Shown here piece after piece: positions 15,583 to 23,068 of a stretch of DNA of 33,127 nt. The stretch comes from DBFJGL01 sp048394785 (GTDB lineage Bacteria > Bacillota > Clostridia > Christensenellales > CAG-917), in NCBI GenBank assembly GCA_048394785.1, contig DBFJGL010000024.1, positions 1-33,127 of the forward strand, read 5' to 3'. The translations under genes were made by a program, and so were the position numbers. The first letter of the stretch is position 1. Each line of letters begins with the position of its first letter. The notes under the pieces are model-generated. The model worked only from the letters and a program-made list of their open reading frames with translations. It was not told where the DNA came from and did not search any database.

Positions 15583-16443
15583 ATGGCAAAAAAGGATAAT
15601 TTGAAGGATATGAAAACCGACGCCGCCGAAAGCGTGCTCGTGACGCTGTCGGACGAACCGATGTATGAGTCGGAGGCGTACGAAAGCCCCGAAAAAGACG
15701 AGGGAATGGCTACAACAGTATTCAAGCCCATCGGCGCCGGCGGTCCGGTGCCCATTGTCGCGCCCAAACACAATACGGTTCAGTTGCAGCCCATAATCGT
15801 GCCGCTTGCGGTTGTGCCGTATATGACGCAGGATACGTCGTCGCTGCGCACAGAGGGCGGTTCCGCCGCGATGTACGGAGAAGACGACGGTTATGCCGAG
15901 GCGGTAGAGTTCGAGCGTTCCTCCGCCGCGGTCAAAAAGAAAAGAGACAAAAAGGTCAAGCCGAGAGTTTTCGCCGCGATTATGTTCGTGTTGTCGGCTC
16001 TGTGCGCAATTCCCTTTATTCTTGCCAACTTCTATTCCGATATAGGCGGAAGCTTTAAGCTCGAAGCATATAATATTATCGGTCAGCTTACGCAGTGGGC
16101 AAACGGCGTTTTGCCCGCAACGGACGCGGATAAGGCAATTTTGATCGTCCTTACCGTGGGCGCGGGTTTCTCGGCGTTGAGCGCGCTTGTGTCGCTTGCG
16201 GCGTTGATTGCGGGCAGATATCCCCGCGTAACGCTCGGCGTATGGTCGTTCATAGGCGCGGGCACTTCGCTCGGAGTCGCGCTTTACAAGGTCATAACAA
16301 AATCGTTTGTGCTTGCGGACGAAATCTCGCTCATTGTGATTACTTCGCTTTGTTGGCTGACTTTGCTGCTTTCCGTTGTGTTCGCCGTCATAGCGTCAAA
16401 GGACGAAATAAAGCGCGAACAGGCGCAGGAAAGCGTAATATAA
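15583..16443 (+). CDS. Four-helix membrane protein with VPYMTQD motif
   Basis: The 286-residue protein has an acidic, disordered cytosolic N-terminus of about 115 residues, a basic patch (VKKKRDKKVKPR, 117-128) and four hydrophobic helices at about 129-150, 185-210, 216-238 and 247-271. Residues 70-84 (PIIVPLAVVPYMTQD) are ten-of-fifteen identical to the tail of the zinc-ribbon protein two genes upstream. The start has GGAGGAG five bases before the ATG. It is the last gene of the operon; a good terminator follows. No catalytic motif is visible, and I do not recognise the family. A role as the membrane anchor of a complex built on the shared motif is inference. Confidence 0.78.
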   Translation: MAKKDNLKDMKTDAAESVLVTLSDEPMYESEAYESPEKDEGMATTVFKPIGAGGPVPIVAPKHNTVQLQPIIVPLAVVPYMTQDTSSLRTEGGSAAMYGEDDGYAEAVEFERSSAAVKKKRDKKVKPRVFAAIMFVLSALCAIPFILANFYSDIGGSFKLEAYNIIGQLTQWANGVLPATDADKAILIVLTVGAGFSALSALVSLAALIAGRYPRVTLGVWSFIGAGTSLGVALYKVITKSFVLADEISLIVITSLCWLTLLLSVVFAVIASKDEIKREQAQESVI

Positions 16444-16453
16444 ACGTCCTATC

Positions 16454-16477
16454 GCAGGCGCGCACGCGCCTGCTTTT
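16454..16477 (+). terminator. Terminator of the zinc-ribbon/membrane operon
   Basis: GCAGGCGC and GCGCCTGC (16454-16461 with 16466-16473) form an 8-bp stem with a 4-base loop followed by TTTT. It lies ten bases after the stop. Confidence 0.75.
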
Positions 16478-16517
16478 AATGTTGCTTAAATGATAGGGGC
16501 ATAACCTTGGGTATAGA

Positions 16518-17297
16518 ATGTCGTTGAGTATGGTTTCTCTCGCAAGCGGGAGTAAAGGCAACTGCACTTTGATTTTTTCGGATACTACCGCGCTGCTTGT
16601 CGACGCAGGCATTTCCTATACGCGCCTGTGTCGGGAACTCAGGGATTTCGGACTCACGCCCGATAATCTCGACGGCGTCGTACTCACGCACGAGCATTCC
16701 GACCACATCGTCGGGTTGCAACGATTGCAGGAACATACCGGGGTTTACGCGCATCCGCTCACCGCGCGCGCCGTGTATGAAAAGCAGGGGAAACTGAAAA
16801 ACTATCGGGAAGAGGAGTATTACGAGAACGGTTTTAATATAGGCGATATAAAGGTGCTTCCCTTCCGCATACCGCACGACGCGGCGTATCCGCTGGCGTA
16901 CAGTTTCGAATGCGGCGAGCTGAGAGTGAGCGTGGCGACCGATATAGGACAGCCGACGGTGGGAGTTGTGAGAAATCTGTCAAAGAGCCGCGCGGTGCTG
17001 CTCGAAGCAAATCACGACCTCGATATGTTAAAGACGGGCAAATATCCGTATAATCTGAAACAAAGAATATTGGGCGTAAACGGGCATCTTTCAAACGACG
17101 CCGCCGCGCTCATCGTAATGAGGCTGTCGGGTACCGAAGTGAAACGGGTAATGCTCGGACATATCAGCGAAAACAACAATTTACCGGAGTTGGCGTATAC
17201 GACGGTGAGAAAAGCTATAGACAGCGCGGAAGATAACGAAATGGAACTTTATCTTGCCAAACAGAATATAAGAAGCGAGGTTTTTGAAATAAAGTGA
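16518..17297 (+). CDS. walJ: WalJ/YycJ-like metallo-beta-lactamase-fold hydrolase
   Basis: The 259-residue protein begins MVSLASGSKGNCTLIF after four codons, close to the family's usual SLASGSSGN start. The metal-binding H-x-H-x-D-H lies at H58-E-H60-S-D62-H63, followed by a second ligand region in FRIPHDAAYPLAYSF, and SVATDIGQP supplies the bridging Asp. ANHDLDML and NGHLSND match the YycJ subgroup. In Bacillus this protein is encoded near walRK and is linked to DNA replication and cell-wall control; its nuclease-like activity has been suggested. The wal two-component genes are not next to it here. It overlaps the next gene by GTGA. No clear Shine-Dalgarno is seen at 16518; Met5 (16530) is an alternative start. 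Confidence 0.85.
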   Translation: MSLSMVSLASGSKGNCTLIFSDTTALLVDAGISYTRLCRELRDFGLTPDNLDGVVLTHEHSDHIVGLQRLQEHTGVYAHPLTARAVYEKQGKLKNYREEEYYENGFNIGDIKVLPFRIPHDAAYPLAYSFECGELRVSVATDIGQPTVGVVRNLSKSRAVLLEANHDLDMLKTGKYPYNLKQRILGVNGHLSNDAAALIVMRLSGTEVKRVMLGHISENNNLPELAYTTVRKAIDSAEDNEMELYLAKQNIRSEVFEIK

Positions 17298-18406
17298 GAA
17301 GATTTATAGGCGCGAGCGAAGGCGCAAGCATATATATTTTCGGGTTGGTCGGCGGCTCTCTGCTGTCCTCGATGCTCAATATGTTTTTGGTAAACGTGGG
17401 CGCATTCGAGGGAATGAGCATTATGAGCTGGATAACTTATGCGACGACGCAGATTGCGTTCGTTTTGGTGATAGCGGTATATTTCTGGCTCAGAAAAGTC
17501 AACGCGCAAAGCGTGCTTTGCATAAGAAAACCCAAAAATCCGAAACAAATGATATTGTTGCCGTTTATCTCGATTGCGGCGGTTATAACCTTCTTGCCTC
17601 TTGCGGATTTATTCCAGAGAATGCTCCTCGCAATGGGCTTTAACGGCGTCGTTTATATGCCCGATTATACCAACGTCGGAGTGTTTTTCCTGTCCGTATT
17701 CGTAATGGCGGTGCTGCCTGCTTTCGGCGAGGAATTTCTTTTGCGCGGCGCGCTGTTCAGCGGTTTGCGCACGAGAGGCAGCGCGTACGCGGTGCTGATG
17801 TCCGCGCTTTTGTTCAGTCTTATGCACGCAAATCCGTTGCAGACGGTACATCAGTTCGGTTTGGGAGTGGTGCTTGCCGTCGTGGTATTGCTGTCGGGCT
17901 CCGTTTGGAGCGCGGTGTTCGTACACTTTTTCAACAACCTTATCAGCATATCTATGACGGCGATGTCCGAGGCGTTTCCTGATTTCGGCTCTATGTTCGT
18001 CAAATTGGGCGATTTCGTGTATCTTACCGATTTTGCCGCAATCATTGTCGGAGCGTTTATGCTCGCATGTCTGTTGTGGTGGTTCAATCGTCTGGGTTCT
18101 CCCAAACGCGAAGGATACAGAGTTGTCAGCGACGGAGTTGTGTACGAGGAGTTTGCCATTTACGCAACCGCTCAGGAAAAGGCGGAAGACAGAAAGTACA
18201 AGCTTCAAAACAGCGGAATGACGGCGATGTTCAGGTTTGTCGGTTCGCTGTTTACCAAAAGGGGCTGGCGCGCCGTGACAAACACGCTCGACGCGTCGAA
18301 CGACGTTCCGTATATAGGCAAAACGCAGCCGATGTTCAACGTATGGCTTGCGCTGTCGTTCGGCGTGCTTTATTGGGTGCTCGCATTGATTATGGGGTTC
18401 ATTTGA
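17294..18406 (+). CDS. CPBP family intramembrane glutamic protease
   Basis: The 370-residue membrane protein has about eight hydrophobic helices. The ABI/CPBP catalytic signature is complete: E146-E147-F-L-L-R151, then FSLMHANPLQTVHQF with the conserved His, and VFVHFFNNLIS with the second His/Asn motif. Such enzymes are Rce1-like proteases that cut inside membranes; bacterial members often give immunity to bacteriocins or process small peptides, and the substrate here is unknown. It starts with GTG overlapping the previous stop. A soluble stretch of about 70 residues (about 262-340) separates the protease core from a last helix. It is followed at once by a second, related protease. Confidence 0.9.
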   Translation: MRRFIGASEGASIYIFGLVGGSLLSSMLNMFLVNVGAFEGMSIMSWITYATTQIAFVLVIAVYFWLRKVNAQSVLCIRKPKNPKQMILLPFISIAAVITFLPLADLFQRMLLAMGFNGVVYMPDYTNVGVFFLSVFVMAVLPAFGEEFLLRGALFSGLRTRGSAYAVLMSALLFSLMHANPLQTVHQFGLGVVLAVVVLLSGSVWSAVFVHFFNNLISISMTAMSEAFPDFGSMFVKLGDFVYLTDFAAIIVGAFMLACLLWWFNRLGSPKREGYRVVSDGVVYEEFAIYATAQEKAEDRKYKLQNSGMTAMFRFVGSLFTKRGWRAVTNTLDASNDVPYIGKTQPMFNVWLALSFGVLYWVLALIMGFI

Positions 18407-19407
18407 TGCGCAGACGGACGGGTTTTACGCTTATATATTTTGCGGTGATAATTTCAACGCTGTTGCTGAGAGTATCCACCGCTTTGGGTTTGCCCGAAAG
18501 CATCGGAGCGGACGGAAGTATATATTTTACGTTGATGTGTCAGCCCGTCATATTCGGCGCGCTTCCGCTTGCCTGCTATGCGATTATGCAGTTTGCCGAA
18601 AGGCGTCGGGCGGCAAAACAGGGAATAGTATTGACGACGGGCGATATGTTTGCCGCGTTTCGCAGCGATTTTTCCGTAAGGAATACTTCGGGCAGGAATT
18701 GGATGCGGTCTATTATACTCGGCGTATGCGTAATCATAACGGGTTCGTTCATATCCTATCTTTGGCAGTCCGTGCTTATAATGATGGGATATTCTTTTTC
18801 TTCCTCTCCCGACGTTTACAACAATATCGGCGATTTATTTATTCAGCTTACGCTCACCGCGCTTTTGCCCGCCGTTTTCGAAGAATTTACGCACAGAGGC
18901 TTGCTCGGCGGCGCGTATCTTGAAACGGGTTGGAGGTTCGCGCTCATATCCGCGCTTTTGTTCAGCCTTATGCACCAAAACATACGGCAGACGGGCTACA
19001 CCTTTATCGACGGCGCGGTTATCGCGCTTGCCGTTTATTATTCGGGCTCGCTGTTCACGGGCATTGTAATTCACTTTATCAACAACGCTCTGTCCGTCAT
19101 AATTTCCTATTCCGAACAGCAGGGCGGCATATTGTATTTCCTTGCGCAAATAGAGGATTGGCTGTACGGTTCGGTGTACGGAATAATGGTTTTCGTCGCG
19201 ATTGCCGTCGCGGCGGGCTTGCTGATTGCGTTTTTGCTTATGCGTATGCGAAACGACGCCGTAAAAGCAGGCAGAGTACCTTCCGCTCAGTTTGCGCCTT
19301 ATCCCGACGGCGTTTTGCCCGTGAGATACGATTGGGTTACGCACATAGTAATCGCGGTCGGCGTCGCGGCAACGCTGTTCTCTTTTGCGTGGGGTATGAT
19401 GAGATGA
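18406..19407 (+). CDS. Second CPBP family intramembrane protease
   Basis: The 333-residue membrane protein has the same core as its neighbour: E159-E160-F-T-H-R164, then SALLFSLMHQNIRQTGYTF, and FTGIVIHFINNALSVI. The identical block ISALLFSLMH resembles MSALLFSLMH in the first protein, so they are probably tandem duplicates that have diverged in the flanks. I use ATG 18406, whose A is the last base of the upstream stop; the frame stays open far upstream inside the first gene, but that is not a real start. It overlaps rlmH by ATGA. The pair may act as partners or have separate substrates; this is not visible in sequence. Confidence 0.88.
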   Translation: MRRRTGFTLIYFAVIISTLLLRVSTALGLPESIGADGSIYFTLMCQPVIFGALPLACYAIMQFAERRRAAKQGIVLTTGDMFAAFRSDFSVRNTSGRNWMRSIILGVCVIITGSFISYLWQSVLIMMGYSFSSSPDVYNNIGDLFIQLTLTALLPAVFEEFTHRGLLGGAYLETGWRFALISALLFSLMHQNIRQTGYTFIDGAVIALAVYYSGSLFTGIVIHFINNALSVIISYSEQQGGILYFLAQIEDWLYGSVYGIMVFVAIAVAAGLLIAFLLMRMRNDAVKAGRVPSAQFAPYPDGVLPVRYDWVTHIVIAVGVAATLFSFAWGMMR

Positions 19408-19862
19408 AGATTAACGTTACGGCGGTGGGCAAAATAAAAGAAAAATTCTTTAAGGACGCGGTAGACGAGTATGCCAAACGCATTTCGCGCTACTGCGTGT
19501 TTTCCGTCACCGAATGTCCCGAAGCGTCGCCTTCCAAAAGCGAGGACGAACGGCGGCAGATAGAAGGCAAATCCTTACTGGACAAAGCCAAGGGCAAGAT
19601 CATTGCGCTCGACGGCGGCGGCGAGGAAATTTCAAGCCGCGAACTTGCCGAGTTGATTGAGCGATATACGCTCGCGGGCGCGTCGGAGCTGAGTTTTATA
19701 ATAGGCGGAAGCAACGGTTTGTCCAAAGAGGTTTTGTCCTGCGCGGATAAAAGAATATCGTTCGGTAAGATGACTTATCCGCATCAGCTGTTCAGGGTTA
19801 TGCTGACCGAACAGATTTACAGGGCGTTTGCAATCATAAACAATACGCCGTATCACAAATAG
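19404..19862 (+). CDS. rlmH: 23S rRNA (pseudouridine1915-N3)-methyltransferase RlmH
   Basis: RlmH methylates pseudouridine 1915 of helix 69 in 23S rRNA using SAM, on assembled 70S ribosomes. The 152 residues form a small SPOUT fold: start MKINVTAVGKIKEKFFKDAVDEYAKRI, SAM-binding LDGGGEEISSRELAELI and FIIGGSNGLSKEV, and the conserved C-terminus HQLFRVMLTEQIYRAF...YHK. The start at 19404 overlaps the upstream stop as ATGA. The gene order walJ-(CPBP)-rlmH keeps the usual Bacillota pairing of YycJ-type proteins with rlmH, interrupted here by two proteases. Confidence 0.96.
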   Translation: MKINVTAVGKIKEKFFKDAVDEYAKRISRYCVFSVTECPEASPSKSEDERRQIEGKSLLDKAKGKIIALDGGGEEISSRELAELIERYTLAGASELSFIIGGSNGLSKEVLSCADKRISFGKMTYPHQLFRVMLTEQIYRAFAIINNTPYHK

Positions 19863-19956
19863 GACAATAAAAAGACGAACGCGACAGTGCGAGCGTAATA
19901 ATAGGATTGTACTTGTCAAGACGGTCTGATACGGAGCGTCGTTAAAGGAGGGCGGA

Positions 19957-20436
19957 ATGGAAGAAATAAAAATCGCGGACGAATTTTTTATGCGCAAAGC
20001 CATTGCGCTTGCGAAAGAGTGCGCCGAACACGACGAAGTGCCCGTAGGGGCAATTGTCGTTAAGGACGGGGTTATAATTTCCGAAGGACAGAACAGAAAG
20101 GAGAGAGAGCTCAACGCCGTTCGTCACGCCGAAATTGAAGCTATCGAAAACGCTTCGCGCACGCTCGATAATTGGTGGTTGGAAGATTGCGTGCTGTACG
20201 TTACGCTTGAACCCTGCGCGATGTGCACGGGCGCGGCTGTCAATTCGCGCTTAAAAAGAATAGTTTTCGGGGCGTACGACGATAAAACGGGCGCGTGCGG
20301 AAGCAGGGTGAACCTGACGGAGAGCGGGTTGTTCAATCACGATATAGAAGTTACCGGCGGAGTGCTTAAAGAGGAGTGTTCGGGGCTTCTGAGTGCGTTT
20401 TTCAAAAAAAAGCGCGAACAGAAAAAGGGAAAATGA
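19957..20436 (+). CDS. tadA: tRNA(adenine34) deaminase TadA
   Basis: TadA deaminates A34 to inosine in tRNA-Arg(ACG). The 159 residues carry the zinc and catalytic site H57-A-E59 in VRHAEIEAI and P86-C87-A-M-C90, and the TadA stretch RLKRIVFGAYDDKTGACGS. A cytidine deaminase or guanine deaminase of the same fold could be confused with it, but the RNA-binding GACGS and FFKKKREQKK end favour TadA. TAAAGGAGGG lies before the ATG. The 94-base gap from rlmH holds no terminator I can see, so it may be in the same operon. Confidence 0.94.
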   Translation: MEEIKIADEFFMRKAIALAKECAEHDEVPVGAIVVKDGVIISEGQNRKERELNAVRHAEIEAIENASRTLDNWWLEDCVLYVTLEPCAMCTGAAVNSRLKRIVFGAYDDKTGACGSRVNLTESGLFNHDIEVTGGVLKEECSGLLSAFFKKKREQKKGK

Positions 20437-20458
20437 AAGCCGAAACGTGTAAAGGTTA

Positions 20459-20487
20459 TTGAATTTTTCTGCATTTGATACTATAAT
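20459..20487 (+). promoter_or_regulatory. Promoter of the esterase gene
   Basis: TTGAAT (20459-20464) and TATAAT (20482-20487) are 17 bases apart. A second TATAAT at 20492 might be an alternate. The leader is about 68 bases. Confidence 0.6.
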
Positions 20488-20561
20488 TCAATATAATCAA
20501 ACCGTACAATAAAGCCGATAAAACGGGCTGTATTCGACGAGTATGCGTCGGGAGGGAGATA

Positions 20562-21536
20562 ATGTCGGTAACTTCAAAGTTTTTGGAAAAGATGTGGGCA
20601 AAAATCGGCGAACTCGACAATGCAAGGCTTGCCGAGCAGCATTTTCCCGAGGGCGTGCGGCAGGTTGTGGATATTCCGTACGCTGACGACGGCGACAGAT
20701 TTCATTTGCTCGACGTGTATTATCCGAGCGAAAAAACAGACGTTTTGCCCGTTATAATCGACGTTCACGGCGGCGGCTGGACGTACGGCGACAAAGAACT
20801 CAACAAGTATTATGCCGCAACGCTTACCGAGGGCGGATACGCGGTGGTGAACGGGAGTTATCGTCTGCCTCCTGCGACGGACCTCGAAGGACAGCTGCGC
20901 GATTGCGTTGCCGTGTGCAATTGGGTTGCGGACAACGCCTCCGAATATGGCTTCGATTTGGATAACGTATTTATCACGGGCGACAGCGCGGGCGGACAGC
21001 TTGCGGTGAGCGTTGCCGCGATAAGCGAAAGCGGCGAGTTGCAAAACAGGTTCGGCGAAGTTATGAAAATCAGGTTCAGAGCGGTGCATTCCTGTTGCGG
21101 CGCGCTCGATTTCGATAGATACGAAAAGATGCCGCCCTTATACGGTTACAGAAAAATGCTGATAGGCGCGGGCAGAAATAAAAGCAAACTTTATGATTTT
21201 ATGTTTCCCAAGCGCATTATAAAAGACGGCAAACTTCCGCCGCTTTTTATGAGCACCTGTTACGGCGATTTTATCAAGTCGCATACGTTTTCTTTCAAAG
21301 AATTTTGCGATAAAGAAGGTTTGGAATACGAACTGTATTATGTAAGCAAACGATTAAAGAACGGAAAAAGGCAGGACGAGATATTCACCCCGAGCGGCGT
21401 CGCCGTTGTTGTGTCGGACAGCGAAAGTTCAAATAAACTCGACCACGTTTTTGAAGTGAAATATCCGCTTTGGGAAGAATCGACGGCGGTTAGAAACGCT
21501 ATGTTCGCGTTTTTCGATAAGCATAAAAAACGCTGA
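20562..21536 (+). CDS. Alpha/beta hydrolase, esterase/lipase-like
   Basis: The 324-residue cytosolic protein belongs to the alpha/beta hydrolases. DVHGGGWTYGD (68-77) is the oxyanion-hole HGGG motif of the HSL-like esterases. GDSAGGQ (140-146) is the nucleophile elbow with Ser142. LDHVFEVKYPLW near the C-terminus carries the probable catalytic His. The acidic residue is probably in the region STCYGDFIKSH. No signal peptide or membrane helix is seen. ATG 20562 follows GGAGGGAG. The enzyme probably cleaves a small ester; its natural substrate is not evident, and it does not form part of the neighbouring arginine operon. Confidence 0.87.
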   Translation: MSVTSKFLEKMWAKIGELDNARLAEQHFPEGVRQVVDIPYADDGDRFHLLDVYYPSEKTDVLPVIIDVHGGGWTYGDKELNKYYAATLTEGGYAVVNGSYRLPPATDLEGQLRDCVAVCNWVADNASEYGFDLDNVFITGDSAGGQLAVSVAAISESGELQNRFGEVMKIRFRAVHSCCGALDFDRYEKMPPLYGYRKMLIGAGRNKSKLYDFMFPKRIIKDGKLPPLFMSTCYGDFIKSHTFSFKEFCDKEGLEYELYYVSKRLKNGKRQDEIFTPSGVAVVVSDSESSNKLDHVFEVKYPLWEESTAVRNAMFAFFDKHKKR

Positions 21537-21670
21537 ATGCACGCTATAATTTCGATGGGTTAAAATCGCGCCGCAACGCCGCAAATTTTGAGAAAAGCCT
21601 TGCAGGTGCAATGCTCGCATTAGCGTGGCCGATTTTTAGATTGTCAATACAGCGAACTTCTGAGCGAAAC

Positions 21671-21770
21671 TTGAATGCATAATGTATAAAATATTGCATA
21701 AAATTGATAATATTCAGTAAAATTATAAATAATAAACATAAATTTACAATATTTTGCATAAATATTCTAT
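21671..21770 (+). promoter_or_regulatory. A+T-rich tract upstream of argG with candidate ArgR boxes
   Basis: The 303 bases before argG hold no gene. Within them, TGCATAA occurs three times (near 21677, 21695 and 21755). TGCAT-4-ATTCT (21755-21768) differs in two positions from the ArgR consensus TGAAT-4-ATTCA. A regulator binding here next to the -35 box would suit arginine control, but the match is weak. Confidence 0.35.
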
Positions 21771-21776
21771 AAACGG

Positions 21777-21805
21777 TTGCGTTTTCGGCATTTAGCCGCT
21801 ATATT
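21777..21805 (+). promoter_or_regulatory. argGHF promoter
   Basis: TTGCGT (21777-21782) and TATATT (21800-21805) are 17 bases apart. The predicted start near 21812 leaves a short leader containing TAGGAG before the ATG. Confidence 0.6.
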
Positions 21806-21839
21806 CTTTATAAATAAAACATCGTTAGGAGAAAACATT

Positions 21840-23057
21840 ATGGATAAAATCAAGAAAGTTGTGTTGGCATATTCGGGAGGTCTTGACACCTCCATTATAA
21901 TTCCTTGGCTCAAAGAGAATTACGACAACTGCGAAGTCATAGCCGTAGCAGGAAACGTGGGGCAGGGACAGGAACTCGACAATCTTGAAAAAAAGGCTTT
22001 GGCAACGGGCGCAAGCAAATTGTACATCGCCGACCTCACCGACGAATTTGTGGACGACTATGTATTTCCGACTTTGAAAGCAGGCGCGGTATACGAGGGT
22101 AAGTATTTGCTCGGCACAAGCTTTGCGCGTCCCATAATCGCAAAGCGTATCGTTGAAATCGCACTCCAAGAAGGTGCGGACGCAATCTGCCACGGCTGCA
22201 CGGGAAAGGGCAACGACCAGGTTCGTTTCGAGCTGACAATCAAGGCTTTTGCGCCTGAAATGAAGATAATCGCGCCCTGGCGTATATGGAACATCAAATC
22301 GCGCGACGAGGAAATAGATTACGCAATCGAGCACAACGTGCCCATACCCATCACGCGCGAAACCAATTACAGCAAAGACAAAAACCTTTGGCATTTGTCG
22401 CACGAAGGGCTTGACCTCGAAAACCCCGCAAACGAGCCGAATTACGATAAAATTCTCGAAATGGGCGTAACTCCCGAAAAGGCTCCCGACAAAGCGACGT
22501 ACGTCACGATTTCCTTTGAAAAGGGCGTGCCCGTAGCCGTCGACGGTAAGAAGATGAAAGGTTCGGACATCGTTGCCGCGCTCAACAAAGCAGGCGGAGA
22601 AAACGGCATCGGCATTGCCGACATTGTGGAAAACCGTCTTGTGGGAATGAAATCGCGCGGAGTGTACGAAACCCCCGGCGGCACCATCTTGTATTATGCG
22701 CACGAGGCTCTCGAAACCATTTGTCTTGACAAGGAAACGCAGCACTACAAGCAGCAGGTCGCGCTCAAATTTGCGGATTTGGTGTACAACGGACAATGGT
22801 TTACTCCTTTGCGCGAGGCGCTTTCGGCGTTTGTCGACAGCACTCAGCAGACCGTTACGGGCGACGTGAAGCTCAAACTGTACAAAGGCAATATCACAAA
22901 TGCGGGACTTTCTTCGCCTTATACGCTTTACAGCGAGGATATGGCGACGTTCGATGAGGACGACTGCTACGACCAGAAGGATTCCGCAGGCTTTATAAAC
23001 CTGTTCGGACTGCCCATCAAGGTCAAGGCGATGCTCGACGCAAAGCGCGGCAAATAA
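21840..23057 (+). CDS. argG: Argininosuccinate synthase
   Basis: ArgG joins citrulline and aspartate with ATP to form argininosuccinate, the penultimate step of arginine synthesis. The 405 residues are of normal length. AYSGGLDTS (10-18) is the PP-loop ATP site; GCTGKGNDQVRFE binds citrulline and aspartate; and APWR, EHNVPIPITRETNYSKDKNLWH and the C-terminal LYKGNI region are as in the family. The frame extends to 21777, but TAGGAG lies eight bases before ATG 21840 and the family starts there. It is first in argG-argH-argF. Confidence 0.98.
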   Translation: MDKIKKVVLAYSGGLDTSIIIPWLKENYDNCEVIAVAGNVGQGQELDNLEKKALATGASKLYIADLTDEFVDDYVFPTLKAGAVYEGKYLLGTSFARPIIAKRIVEIALQEGADAICHGCTGKGNDQVRFELTIKAFAPEMKIIAPWRIWNIKSRDEEIDYAIEHNVPIPITRETNYSKDKNLWHLSHEGLDLENPANEPNYDKILEMGVTPEKAPDKATYVTISFEKGVPVAVDGKKMKGSDIVAALNKAGGENGIGIADIVENRLVGMKSRGVYETPGGTILYYAHEALETICLDKETQHYKQQVALKFADLVYNGQWFTPLREALSAFVDSTQQTVTGDVKLKLYKGNITNAGLSSPYTLYSEDMATFDEDDCYDQKDSAGFINLFGLPIKVKAMLDAKRGK

Positions 23058-23068
23058 AGCGGTGTAAT

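Noticed and set aside
16505..16518. Leaderless promoter before walJ
   Set aside because: TATAGA overlaps the ATG itself and has no -35 box at 17 bases.
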